Shown: one piece after another, positions 45,028 through 56,990 of the stretch
Position numbering within the stretch: position 1 is the stretch's first letter
Layout of the letters: every line of letters starts with the position of its first letter
From: Juglans regia
Lineage: Eukaryota > Streptophyta > Magnoliopsida > Fagales > Juglandaceae
DNA length: 64,000 nt
Direction: 5' to 3'
Assembly: GCF_001411555.2 (NCBI RefSeq)
Contig: NC_049912.1
Coordinates: forward strand, 3,241,001 to 3,305,000
Notes under the pieces: model-generated
Seen by the model: only the letters and a program-made list of their open reading frames with translations
Told to the model about the DNA's origin: nothing
The model's database searches: none
Position numbers and translations under genes: made by a program

Positions 45028-46406
45028 TGATTACACCCAAAGAATAATACGGTAGTTGTAGCACAACTTTGAGGTGTTGATTCCACAAAGAGACAAATTA
45101 AAAGAATAGTAGAATGAACAAAAAAACTAAAAAAAATATTAAATGATTAATGGAGAACAAAAATTAATTTTAAATGTAAATTAAAGTGAAGCAAAATGAC
45201 TAACGGAAAAAGTACTCAAATTTGACAAACAGTAAAGAGTCGGGAATCCCTTGTACAAATCTGATATTTTAATTATTCTTAATTTATTGAATAACTCAAT
45301 TGAAAACTCAATTCCCAAAATTCTCAATCAGAATGTATATATTTATAAACTAAGATTCAACCAAGTGTAACCCTTTGAAAAATCATTCATCATTTTTAAA
45401 ATACGTATATCATTATCACTATTGAAAAAATCCAACGACGACAATATACTCAGGATGCGATATTGTAGCAAATAATTAAATCAATATAGATAAATAATTT
45501 ATCCAAATATAATCAAAAAGTTAATCCATTCAATAGAAAAAGTATGACTGAATCCATAAACATAATAAATTCTATGATTATTCGAAGAAGAAAATATCAA
45601 CAATGAATTGAGAATAATAAAACAAAAGAGTTTTAGTAATTGAAAATCAAATACATAAATTAATAATATCATCTACTATGCAAGTTCATCCCTAACCCTA
45701 CTTGAGAATTTAGTTACCAAAAAATGTAATGGACAACAAAAATCTCCAAAGAAAAATAGAGCAAACGGTAGCCATCCAACTTTTTTTCCAAATCTCTCTC
45801 CGAGAGTCCAAGCCAAGCCAAACAAAAAAAAAACCTTTTCTTTTTTCTTTCTTACGTCTCCCCAAAAAACAAAAAGGAATACCAAGTCAAAGCAAATTCA
45901 AAATACTCTCCCTTTCTTACGTCTCACACCCAAAAAGAAGTAAAAATCAATTCAAACTCATTCATCCCACGTGTTGCGTTCAACTTTCTTTCAAAATCTC
46001 TACCTTGCATCTAAAATTGAAACTCCAAACAAATTTGCTCATTTCCCAGCTTCTAAAGTCAAACCGCGTGAAAGCTTGCATGTAGTTCCCTTGCTAGCTT
46101 GTGCCAAATCCTCTCTAGCCTTGCTTTTACGTCCACAGAAATAATAAATTAAATAATCTCAACTTGCATCCATTGGTCAAAACGAAAAGCAGATTTAATA
46201 TGATAAGTTGCATCCCAAGTCAAAATGCATGCATATCATTTTCTTTTATGGTCTCTGAAATTAAACATAAAAATGTATTTAGAAACATTTCAAAATAAAT
46301 AGAAACTAAATCCAAGGATATAAATTAATTTAAATAATTTCTATTCACATTTTAACATTTTAGTCAAATAATAGAGTATTTCAAGTGCACTCTCGTACAC
46401 TCTTCA
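45028..46406 (-). mobile_element. Solo LTR (1,379 bp) inside the Copia gag
   Basis: The unit starts TGATTACACCC on plus and ends ACTCTTCA, i.e. TG...CA on either strand. Perfect 5-bp target duplication ACAAC at 45023-45027 and 46407-46411. It cuts the gag zinc knuckle between CFSC and CKTFG; the host frame is restored if it and one TSD are removed. It has no coding domain and no partner LTR. The strand is uncertain; minus is the host direction. Confidence 0.8.
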
Positions 46407-47125
46407 ACAACTAAAGCACTGGACAACACGCATGTCTCTACCCTTATTCCTCCCTTCTGCTGCATAAACCACAGTAACAAGTGCACTAACATTAGCCCGA
46501 TGTTCCATGGCAGCCTGAGTTACTATATGCTGCTCCTCACGAAGAAGTTCACTCAAACAAGCATCCACAGATGGTATATGATGACGATTCATCAGATTAG
46601 AATGAACAATTTCAAAATGAGAACGGAGCTTCAAAGAACCGATCTCTCTTACTTGTTTCATGCACTGGTTGAACACTAGAGAGAGTTGCAATGAGAACAT
46701 TAGCATAAACAATGTCTGAATAATCAGCCCCAAGATTTTGAAAACCAAAGAAATATTTCTCAATGGGGAGACTTCCTTGTGTGAAATTAGCCATCTCATA
46801 CTCTAATTGAAAACGTCGAGTCATGTTGTCCTAATTGTAAACCTTGCTGAGGTAATTCTACATGTTAGCAGCAGTTTTATAGGACCTTAGATTGAGAACA
46901 ATGTGATGCTAAACAGAGCCAAGAATCCAGGTCATAACCCTAGCATCCTTGATTTCCCACTTTGACAAAGTCTCGACATCTCGAGGTGCAGGATCACTCC
47001 CATCAATATGACCCCACAATTCATTCATTTTGACAAATAACTGAAATTGAAACTCCCAAACATAATAATTTATTGCCAATAAATCTAATATGGAACGATT
47101 CTAACTTATTTGATGACATAATGCA
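46404..47125 (-). pseudogene. Copia gag
   Basis: The start region at about 47125 reads MSSNKLESFHIRFIGNK. Broken frames then give WGHIDGSDPAPRDVETLSKW, VMTWILGSV and SYKTAANM. The open part 46824-46404 begins MTRRFQLEYEMANFTQGSLP and ends RDMRVVQCFSC at the solo LTR. This is the UBN2-type gag of plant Copia elements. Confidence 0.75.
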
Positions 47126-47218
47126 ACCGAGAGACAAAAAAATGGCCCACCAAAAAGTTGTTGCAAGAAGCATAAATATATATCTACTTATATATAAAGT
47201 GTGAATGCTTGAGGAACA

Positions 47219-48780
47219 GTGTTTTCGTCTAATATTTTTTCTCGATTTTACCTTTTCTTTTATATTTATTTTCCATTTTTATCATTGATTTCTGTTATCT
47301 TGTTTATAATTTTACAGTTTTACCCTTCTCTTTTGCCGACAATTTTTTTTTTGTCTTTATCCCTCATTTATTTTCATTTATTGCTATTTTTACGTTTTTA
47401 TCCCTCCATTTGTTTCCAATTTTCTAATTTTCTACTCTTCTTCCTTTGTTTGCCGACTTACTTTCGTCTAGTATTTTTGTTTTCAATTTTGCCCTTCTTT
47501 GTATTCTTAAATTACAACTTTTGTTTCACATTTTGCTTCACCGCCTAAATATTATTGTATTTTTACCTTTACGATCTTATCCCTTCTACGGACTGAAACT
47601 GACTAAAATATTATTATCTGTTTGTGCTCTCTCTATTCTCACTTTCTTTAAAAAAAAATCTCCGTGTGTTTCGAATTGCTTCTTCTCCTGAATCTTGGCA
47701 GTGCTAGGTATGCTTTATATTCTTTCTTTTCTCAGTGTTGTAGAGTGAATTTCTTACGCTATAATCACATTATATGCATATACATGACAGCAAAAAAAAT
47801 CCAAACAGAATAAAAATCATATCTGCATATTCGCATATGATCAAGTGGATCAATACTTCACATAAAAAAAATACCCCAACAAAATCAAACAAATCTATAC
47901 GGATATACATCACACCAAAACAAACCCAATTACAGTGAATAAAATCTTCCGATTTTCATAATTTCAGTAGGAAAATCTTCTGATTTGCTCGAAGTTTAGG
48001 AGAGAGGGAGAGAAGCAACGAACCGATGTACTGACAAAAAAAAAAAACCCCAAATAGCGTGAAGAAGCATATATGTCGCCATATGTATATATCTACCCAC
48101 ACCTTTAATATGTTTTCAAATGTTTTTTAGATTAGGCTCTGAAATTGACACATAATTTATAATCTTCCATAACTTTATGTCGTCTGGTATGATGACATTA
48201 TTAAATGCAAAAATATATTTAAACATTATTAACACCAATTCTATTCATTTTTATCTAACATGTTCGATGAATAAACCTTGAAGAGATTGGAAAACATCCG
48301 ACAATAAAAAATTGGTATAGTGCTCAATCAAATGAGAAAAAAGAAGAGATCCGTCGAAAAAAAAAAAGAGAGAGATGCTGAGTTGAAAAACTTCCAAATA
48401 ATAAAATGCCAAAAACACAATCTCAACATGCTCTCTCTTTTTGTTCAAACGACAATGGAGCCATTTTATATAAAAGAAATTGGACCGTCTTCGAAAATCA
48501 ATTCTTTTGAAACTAACATCCATAACTATACCTCTACTTCAATGTTGTGTGATTATATTTATTCATAACCCTTTCTTATTAAAAAAACATTTCCTCCATT
48601 TTTTCTCTTTATATTCACTAAATATTAAAAATAATTCTTCCATATGTTAATTATCTAAATGAAGAGGAATTCAATTTTGAAAGCACGTCAAATTTCGGTT
48701 CGGGTAATGTAAAAATTAATACATTCTTTCATTAATTCTTACATCAATATTTAATACTTTATCATCAATTAATTTATTAT
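47219..48780 (+). other. Helitron 5' leader region
   Basis: The first part is pyrimidine-rich on plus (TTTTACCCTTCTC, TTTATCCCTC phrases repeated about every 60 bases), giving Phe-rich open frames that I reject as genes. The remainder has no recognised coding sequence. Confidence 0.4.
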
Positions 48781-48786
48781 TATTAT

Positions 48787-50950
48787 TTGTTTATATATAT
48801 AGGAAAACAACAAGGCAAATCTCTTTATTTTAAACAAATATCACACGCTATAATTCTTGAACCAGATTATTTACTATTAATACCATCATGTAAACATTAT
48901 AGAGCAAAAAAATTTTATCATGAACCAAACGGTTTTTGTTATGCTGATGGAACCATATCATTAGCTTTTAGTCAAATTCTTGATCAACTTTTTGAGTTAT
49001 TTACTTCTAATTCAAATGAATCTGAAAAGTTTTGTACATATATGCGTACATACAATAATAAATTTGCCTTCACATCATTTGGAGTTAAGTTCGATACAAA
49101 TTTATGTAGAAGAAACAAATGAATTTACACATTTAGAGTTCAAGGATAAATCTATCATTACATTAATGATTTAATTCCAGAATATGGATGTCCATATTTA
49201 CAGCTATACTTTTATGATATTGAACACGAATTATAAAATCGTGTTAATAATGCAGAAAGATTAGATCCTTCTATTATTAGTCAACTGATGGCTATACTCA
49301 GGATTAATCCATATAGTCGTTTCTTCTGAAATTTGAGCAACATTCCAAATCTCGAAAATCATATAATTTACATAAGATCAGACATTGGGTTGGATCAATA
49401 TGTTTATAATGCCCCATCAGTATCACAAGTTGCAGCTATTTGGACTGAATCTGACAGTTATACAAAAGAAACAAGTCGAAACATTATTGTTCATATTGTT
49501 CAATATTATAAATCGAAACATTATAAATCATATTGTTCAATATTATTTTGGTTGTTATGATCCACTTCAAAATTCATTATTATTTCCTCTTGGTGATTCT
49601 GGTTGGCATGAAGGAATTGAAAAATTAAAAAAAGTAACAATATTATTAGATAATCAAACATCAACACTAACTGATCCCCAACAGTTAAATAATGCAGAAG
49701 AAGTACTTCGAACTAAAGATGAATGTAGTAATACTTTAACTCTTTTAACTTCTTTATCTTAAACTTTCATATGTTTATATTTATAAATTTCTTTCCATAA
49801 TTTTTGTAGTTTTGAAGAAGAAGAGGAAACAACCAACAGTTTCATACCGTGAATATTATTGTTTCAAATTACAAATTAGACAACACAACAAATCAATTCT
49901 AGTAATATATGGTTGTTCATTACAACAATTTGTTGTTGACATATACATTAAAATTGAAACATCAAGACTAAATTATTCTCGTTCAAAACAACAAGAAATT
50001 AGATCAGATGTATATTAAGGTATTGTCGATAGTATTTCAATTGGAGAAATTAACGCCTCTAAAATTGGAAGACATATTATCTTACCTTCATATTTTATTG
50101 GAAGCCCAAGAGATATGCGCAAGTGATATATGGAAGCAATGGCCTTAGTTCAACGTTTTTGCAAACCTGACATTTTCTTAACTATGGCATATAATCCAAG
50201 TTAGAAAGAAATTTTAAATGAATTAAAGCCACATGAAGAAGTTCAAAATCATCCTGATTTAATCATGCGAATCTTTAGAGCAAAATTAGAAGATTTAAAA
50301 AATATCTTTGAATTCTTTATTAGAACTATTTTTGGAGATATATCGAATTATTTAGACAATTTAGTTGAAATGACAAATCGAACTATATTAACACAAAAAA
50401 ATCAATCAGTTGACGAAATAAATGCCATAGTCATTGAAAAATTCCCTGGTGACATGGTACGATATTACAGTTTTGATGAAACAATTTATATATCTGAACA
50501 AGGTGTTATGGAAGATTTCTTAAATACTTTAACACCAAATGGATTGCCACCACATGAATTATTGCTTAAAAAGAATTGTCTAATCATGTTACTTAGAAAT
50601 ATAAATCCTTCAGAACGTTTATGCAATGACACATGATTGATTTGTTGCAATTTTAATCGTAATGTCATTGATGCAGAAATTTCAGTTAGTCATCACAAAA
50701 GAAAAAGAAAATAATGGTTTTTCATTTAAACGAACGCAATTCCCTATCAGATTAAGTTTTACAATGACAAAAAATAAATCACTAGGACGAATATTAAATT
50801 CTATTGAAATATATTTATCTGAACCAGTATTTTCTCACGGACAATTATATGTGGCATTATCAAGTGCCAAAACTACTAATTTGGTAAAGATTCTTGTAAG
50901 GCCAACTACAATTGATAATTAGGAAAGAATTTACACAAAAAATATTGTGT
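48787..50950 (+). pseudogene. Helitron Rep/helicase, internally deleted
   Basis: Blocks in order: KHYRAKKFYHEPNGFCYADG and FCTYMRTYNNKFAFTSFGVK (48880-49095); YNAPSVSQVAAIWTES (49400); the Helitron_like_N block GCYDPLQNSLLFPLGDSGWH (49552-49610); the Rep region REYYCFKLQIRQHNKSILVI and ALVQRFCKPDIFLTMAYNPS (49845-50205); IMRIFRAKLEDLKNIFEF (50265-50320). The next block is already the helicase end: ILTQKNQSVDEINAIVIEKF, NTLTPNGLPPHELLLKKNC, RLSFTMTKNKSLG, SHGQLYVALSSAKT. The second Rep tyrosine region and helicase motifs I-IV are missing, and several stops are present. Confidence 0.85.
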
Positions 50951-51239
50951 ATAATGATTTTTTAAAATTAACAAACTCATTATGATGCTATATAAATAGT
51001 TGAATTTAATATTTTATTTATTCTACTCAATTAACTTTCTTAAAATGTTGTTATTATTTATATGTTCTATTGCTTTTTTTAATTATATTATAGAGTTCGT
51101 AATATATATAATAATATTTCTCTGTCTTCTAATTTGTAAATACAATAAATATGCAGACTGTTTATGCATCAATCAAATACATCACTCCAATTACCAAAAA
51201 CAAAAAATAAAGATACTCGTTGCAGAAAAATCACCAAAA

Positions 51240-53225
51240 TGAATTGCACAAAACTCGCCAACAAAATATCAGAACTTCAAACTGATAGATCTTCAGGTAT
51301 CAATCATTTTGTATTTGTTATATTTTATACATTTTATTCTATAAATATTTTTTCATATTGTATTTATTTTATTGTATTTACTATTGATACATAAATATTT
51401 AATTATTTAAATTTAAATGATTAGTTCTTTTGTTTATTTTCTTGCAGGGAAATCGATTGCAAGCAGTAATATTTGATAGAGATATTGATCTACGTGATGA
51501 TACACTGCATGTTTTTCAATCTTATTATATATGTAATGCATATGTGAAAGCAATAGATCCAAGACACATAATAGAAGCGCATCAATATCAATGGATAATC
51601 AATTCGAGAACAATTATTGAAAATCTTGAAGATGATGAACCAGTGCTAAAAGCTCCAGAATACAATATCATCTCTTTCAATGAGTTTGATGCTTATAAGG
51701 ATACTGATTTTGAAATAGGTAATTGTTACATTGGTAAATATTTTATATATTTATATACTTTATTTTCTTATGAACTAACAACAAATATTTTGATGAAATA
51801 GATATTTTAACTGTTGCAATCCAAATGATGCCACCAAGAGAAGTCAACACTATCCACGGAAAGACAACAGTTCAAGATATACAAGTTATTGATGAAATGT
51901 TTAAACACCCCCAATTACATTTACATTATTTTTTGTTTAATACGTTATAATACTTTTATTATTACAAATTTAATTTTAGTTATAACTTGTATAGCTTGAA
52001 GCATTTGCGTTTAACAATGTGGGCTCGATTTGTTTATGACGAGTGTCAACAAGATTCAAACATTATTACAGCAAAACCAATAGTCCTTGGAATGCGAATT
52101 AAAATTGGTTCTTATAATGGTACTTCTCATTGAAAATAATATTTTTTTTTATTATTTATCATATATTTATATATTTGCTAACACATATTTATAATGTAGG
52201 TCTTTCTCTATCATCAAAACCAATAAGTGTTTTCATCATTGATGCTCTTTAAGCACCTGCAGTTTCATTACGTACATGGTAAATCATTCATTATAACATA
52301 ATATCATATACTTTTAGTATATATTATTGCTTTTTTTACTACTTATGTTGTTTTAATTATTAATTTAATTTTTTAGGGCAACACAAAATGATGAAATGCT
52401 AGAAGAAATCATTGCCCATAATTTAGATACATCAAGATGATTAACTTCAACCAGTGCCATGCAGACGATAACAAAAATTTATGAGATTGCTGAAATTATT
52501 AATTCCACAGAATCAATGGCGGTATAACTTTCATTTTTAAAACTAAATTATTTATTTATATTTAAATTCATTTTACTACTACATTCATATTATACATTTA
52601 TTTATCATTTTTTAATGCAGAAACCAACATTCACAGTTAAAGGAAAATTTTTCTTACTCGACTTACATCAATTATTCTGTTACGTGTCTTGTGCAAATTG
52701 TAATAAAGCAATTGGATATGATTATAATGAAAAATTCTTGTATTACAATTGCAAAGATATGAGTATCGGACAACCACGGTAAGCATTTTATCTCATTATT
52801 TTAAATGATAATTTTTTACATGATAAATATAACATAATAATTACCAAAATTACGCAATAATAATATTCTTATTAATTATAATTATCAAGTTTATATGAAA
52901 ATAGAGGGTGATACTGGATGCATATCAATTGTTGTTTTTGGACTGATGGTAGAAGAAATACTGAATTCTACAGCTGTTGATCTCTTTGAATACACAGGCG
53001 ATGTAAAATATATGTTTATAAGTTTATTCAAAGAAACTTATTGGATTATGTTGTATAATTTTTTCATTATTATATGAGCATCTACCGTATTTAGCAAATA
53101 TTGCAAGTACAGTTTTAGAAAAAGAATGGATTATACACTTGCACGCAAAAATGAATCAATATGGACGATTATGCCAAAATAAACTCAACGTGTTCTCCAC
53201 CAAATGTATAAATCAAGCTACATCA
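51240..53225 (+). pseudogene. Helitron RPA1-like gene, multi-exon
   Basis: Blocks: KLANKISELQTDRSS (51250-51296); after TTGCAG at 51447, GNRLQAVIFDRDIDLRDDTL to APEYNIISFNEFDAYKDTDF (51448-51717), an OB-fold; DILTVAIQMMPPREVNTIHG (51803-51880); LKHLRLTMWARFVYDECQQD; MRIKIGSYNG; TFTVKGKFFLLDLHQLFCYV; a zinc-finger-like CANCNKAIGYDYNEKFLYYN (52695-52755); and a C-terminal OB-fold GDTGCISIVVFGLMVEEILN. AT-rich gaps with GT and AG borders separate the blocks, so the gene appears to have had about nine introns. Stops at 52249 and 52438 interrupt it. Confidence 0.75.
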
Positions 53226-53235
53226 TAGACACTTT

Positions 53236-53410
53236 AAATCTCTTTTCGTTAAACTTGTCACTATTTTAATTATATGTTTGAATAGGACGTTGACTTGTAT
53301 GTAAAGTTTATATTTGTTTCTTCACTTTTAAGTTCATATAAACTTCTCACTGTTGTAATTATATACTTAAATAGAACGTTAACTTGTATGTAAAGTTCAT
53401 GTTTATTTTA
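53236..53410 (+). repeat. Tandem duplication near the Helitron 3' end, unit about 85 bp
   Basis: GACTTGTATGTAAAGTTTAT (53292) and AACTTGTATGTAAAGTTCAT (53382), and preceding CTTGTCACTATTTTAATTAT and CTTCTCACTGTTGTAATTAT, show two diverged copies. Confidence 0.6.
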
Positions 53411-53464
53411 TTTATTTATATCATCTGCACGTTGCCCTTGTCAGTAAATATATATATATATATA

Positions 53465-53896
53465 GTGCTGAGAATACCAAGATCAGAGAAGACAAACAAA
53501 TGCCGAAAAAGGAAGCCACGGAAGAACAGAAAAATAAATTGCACAAAAAAAAAGCACAAACCAAAAGCGGGAACAAACTGCACTAATGTGCAAAACAGAA
53601 CCAGGAGCTGCCATAGAGGGTGTTGAGATACACCTGAGAACCAGAAACAGCCAACTGAGGCGCTGAAAACCACGAACCAACCAAACTCCAGCAACATAAG
53701 CACTAAAAAACAAGAGCCCAGACCTAGAAACTAGACCAGAGAGCACCGACAAAGAGAGAAAAAGCTAAGATCAACACTGTAGGCCCCGAGAACAACATAG
53801 AACCACAAAAGGTGCCAAAATCACCAAAGAAAATCCCTGAGAGAAAAAAAAAGATTTCAAAACAGGTAAGAATTACGAACCTCCTCTTAAAACCAT
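53465..53896 (-). other. Copia 5' leader with degenerate primer-binding site
   Basis: Between the Helitron and the 5' LTR. On minus the sequence just inside the LTR is ATATGGTTTTAAGAGGA, a decayed form of the TGGTATCAGAGC primer-binding site used with initiator-Met tRNA. Open frames here are not genes. Confidence 0.5.
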
Positions 53897-54140
53897 ATCA
53901 AAATACTCAGCAAGAATTGTGAAAAGTGAAAACCACTCTGTCCTTGTGTGCAACCTCATTCTCATTAAGTAGGTAATATGCTAGTCTTTATATGGTTAGA
54001 ACTATACATGGTAACAACTCATAGCTATTAGCATCTATGCATGGTAAGAATAACTATTGAGTATATACGGTAAGAATAACTATTAGCATCTATATATGGT
54101 AATAATAAGTATATTTGAATATCTAATAGCTATGTTAACA
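53897..54140 (-). repeat. 5' LTR of the Copia element
   Basis: It matches the LTR at 41483-41695 with many substitutions and one extra internal unit. Its inner edge has TATC where the other has TGTC. The divergence suggests an old insertion. Confidence 0.75.
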
Positions 54141-55140
54141 CCAACTAGATGGAACTTTATCTATCTTATGTTGGAGACGATTGAAAATTTTTGAAAGACT
54201 TTTGAATGGTTAGAGGAAGAAGATGTGGGATTCCTTCCTAGTATTGGAGAGGAGGACGATGATGATAATGATGATGAGATGAGGAGGAGAGCAAAAAAGG
54301 ATGATTGTGATAAAAAATAAGATTGTTTGTGAGATTTCTTAAACTCTTTCATGATGCAACCTTGTGTTTTTTGGGTGGCCAATATGTAATTTGTAACTCT
54401 TTTTTAACGAAACTAGTTACAATTCAAGACACAATTGATATAGAGTGTGAAAAATAAGGAGATGTGTTGAGCTTAATGGTAATAACTATGAGGTAAAGAT
54501 TTGACAAATATTATGGTAACTTTGATAATATGAATATGTTGTTGTATGATAAGTTTATTCTTGATCAATGGTACAAGTTGCAGCATATCAAGTTTTCATT
54601 GGAAACAATGTATTCTCGTGATTATACAAACACAATTTAGCTGAAATTGAAAGTGAAAAATGATTATACAAATACATTGAATATGAAAATGGCCATACTT
54701 CTTGTCCCCAACATCAATGCACAAGTTCTCAACTGAATATGTAACTAGTACATGTATAAGAGTTGAGGATAGGAAGACACTCAAGTTGGCTCAATTTAAG
54801 CAACGGTTGTAATAATAATAATAATAAAATTAGAAGCAAGTCATAATTGGATAAATATCTATTTGAAAATTGTTAGAAAGATAATGAGAGTTTGACATTA
54901 TGACTTGGTGGAATGTTAATTTCGTTAGATATCATATACTTTTAAAAGTTGCATGCAATGTTCTTGCAATACCAATATCTACAATGGCCTTTGAATGTGC
55001 ATTTAGCACGGTAGGTCGTGTATTTGATGCCTTTTGAAATAGTTTGTCTCCAATTATGGTAGATATCTTCATTTTTGCACAAAATTAGTTTCGTTCTTCT
55101 TCTATTATGGGTATTTAATAGATGCCATAAGGAGATTTTG
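54141..55140 (+). pseudogene. hAT transposase pseudogene, C-terminal half
   Basis: The frame resumes exactly after the Copia element: P-TRWNFIYLMLETIENF (54141). Then come an acidic stretch EEDDDDNDDE, remains of KYYGNFDNMNMLLY and, at 54945-55100, VACNVLAIPISTMAFECAFS, TVGRVFDAF-stop and NSLSPIMVDIFIFAQN, the Dimer_Tnp_hAT domain. The A-S-E-S-A-F-S motif reads A-F-E-C-A-F-S. Stops are frequent. Confidence 0.75.
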
Positions 55141-56544
55141 AAAAACTCAATATGGACATGTAACAAATTTATTTATTTTATATCTTTTTATGATTTATCA
55201 GTTATATGAATTTATATAATTTGGTTTGTTTAGTTTTTTATGTGCAAAACTTGTGGGGGATGTTGAAAATTCCGCAGAGGAGTTAGAGACAATGTCAACA
55301 CCAATTAAAGATAATTAAGGTGAGAAGAATATACTATTGTACTAGTTATTGCGTTAGCATCAAAATATTATTGAAACTCAGATATTTGATTGCTATGTTA
55401 TTTGACTCTTAAGTCTTAACCGAGAGGTTACAAAGAATAAAAGAAAGACACATATCAGAAGGACACATATCATTCATTGATATCGTTAACATTTATAAAA
55501 TAAAAAGTGTTTAGTCAACATATAAGTTAGTGCTAAATAACATTAGGAAGTTTCATTGTCTAAATAAATAAGAATAAAATAAAATAAAATAAAATAAGTT
55601 TTGAGATAGATTAACAAACCTCTTAATCAATCAAAGTATGAATAAGAGGTTGCCAACTCCCAAGGGTATGTTAGGAAGATTGGCCAAAATTTATACCTAA
55701 CTCTACCCAAATTCCAAATCGTGTCGACCTATTTATTTTGTTTGATTTGAATTTTTTAAAGTTTCATATTCCGACTTGAAATCAACTTGAAATTGTCTCA
55801 CTTCTCTCTTTTTTTTAAAGAGAAAGTCCCATTGCTCTCTGAAAGCAAAAGTTCCTCATTCTCTTTGTCCTCCTATTCCACCGGAAATGATGATGGTGCC
55901 TTGCTCCCATCCTCCTTTCCATTCCATTTCTATCCTCCTCTTGTTCCATTTCTGGTAACACCCCGTTTATAGGTTTTTCTTCTCTACCAGTTCAGTCTAG
56001 GCTCAATCTACTACTTTTCGGCCACTGATTGTTTACACGCACCACACTATGCAACTCCTCATTCGTCGATTTACTACTATAGTGCAAAAACGAAGCGAAA
56101 ATCTCGACAGGTGACTCTCACGCACTGCCATGCGCCACCACGTCGAAACATCTTTGACGGCTATACGTATCGTACTAGTAGTTTCATCATTCCAAGATCT
56201 ATTAGATCTGACCCATCCCATCTCACTATCACCGATGCATGGACTCCACATGCAGTCTCACTTGAGTGCAAAGAAATTCGGCTACAAGCAGTTCAGGCTA
56301 TTTATGCTGTTTATTCCACTATTGTTTTGCTTTACTTAATCGAAGATTCTGAGGCTGGGGTATTGATCTCTTTCAAGAACATCTCAGAGCAATAAACTGT
56401 AGTGCATCACCACCAACCACTGCCTCCAACGATGACACTAAAATTCGTGCAACGAACTGTAAAAAACGTCATTTAAGACGGTGCCTTCTTTGTAGGGAAT
56501 GGATGATGATCAAATATTTGGTCCCAAAATTCGATCTATTTTTT
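55141..56544. other. Right flank of the hAT pseudogene, no gene recognised
   Basis: A (AAAAT)n run lies at 55573-55597. 55800-56400 is less AT-rich and has open frames up to 94 codons on plus (56111-56395), none with a known motif. Part may belong to the old hAT element. Confidence 0.35.
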
Positions 56545-56645
56545 TACTTTTGCACTGTATTTGTTGTAATGGTTGGAGAATCCCACCCATTCCTCATGTA
56601 TCTTGATCTATTTACATTAATGAAATGCTTGTTTATTAGAAAAAA
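56545..56645 (+). mobile_element. Non-LTR retrotransposon 3' tail
   Basis: GTAATGGTTGGAGAATCCC, ATCTTGATCTATTTACATTA and ATGAAATGCTTGTTTATTAG end in AAAAAAG. This looks like the untranslated end of a LINE with its A tail; the family is not certain. Confidence 0.4.
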
Positions 56646-56769
56646 GAAAATTGACTCGAAATTTATAATAATTAATATTATAAAAGGTTTAATAGCTATA
56701 TATTTTACTTTGATGTGGAAGCCTAATAATGCTTTATTATGTTAATATTAATAAAATTAGCTAAGGGTG

Positions 56770-56990
56770 TGCATCCGGATCCGGATCCGGATATCCAGCC
56801 ACAACCGGATCCGGATCCGGATTTTAAAAACCGGGCGGTTATCCGCCCGGATTATTCTGGATTTAATCTGGGCGGATAACCGGATTAAATCCGGATATCC
56901 GGTTATAACCGGATATCCGGGTTAAATCCGGATATCCGGATTATAACCGGATTTAATCCGGGTTAAATCCGGATTTAATCCGGTTTTTTT
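56770..56990. repeat. Left subterminal array of CCGGAT / ATCCGG motifs
   Basis: More than a dozen CCGG cores in about 220 bases, in both orientations, with AACCGGATATCCGG, TTAATCCGG and GGCGGTTATCCGCCC variants. Subterminal repeats of hAT elements are transposase-binding sites. The density of CG and CCGG also makes the array a likely target for DNA methylation. Confidence 0.85.

Larger units (their letters stand above)
47183..53450 (+). mobile_element. Helitron inserted between the Copia leader and gag
   Basis: The 5' end TCTACTTATATATAAAGTGT at 47183 follows an A, typical of plant Helitrons. Inside are a Rep/helicase gene (48787-50950) and an RPA-like gene (51240-53225), the two genes of autonomous plant Helitrons, both damaged. 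The 3' end near 53450 (GCACGTTGCCCTTGTCAGTAA, then a TA run) is only an approximate match to the hairpin-CTRR end. The flanks are TA-rich, as expected for A|T insertion, and no TSD is formed. Confidence 0.75.
41483..54140 (-). mobile_element. Ty1/Copia retrotransposon inserted in the hAT pseudogene
   Basis: LTRs are at 41483-41695 (3' LTR) and 53897-54140 (5' LTR). Both hold CAAAATACTCAGCAAGAATT and end near AATAGCTATGTTAAC. The target duplication is CCAAT (41478-41482) versus CCAAC (54141-54145), one mismatch. GAGGGGTGAA next to the 3' LTR on minus is the polypurine tract. The order on minus is gag, protease, integrase, reverse transcriptase, RNase H, as in Copia. All genes are broken. The 12.7-kb span includes a solo LTR (45028-46406) and a Helitron (47183 to about 53450), so the original element was about 5 kb. 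Confidence 0.85.

Noticed and set aside
47219..47691. Phe-rich open frames as membrane proteins
   Set aside because: They are produced by a pyrimidine-rich leader at the Helitron 5' end, with repeated TTTTACCCTT-type phrases and no conserved motif.
53384..53752. Overlapping frames of 80-95 codons on both strands
   Set aside because: They fall in the Copia leader next to a TA run and match nothing.
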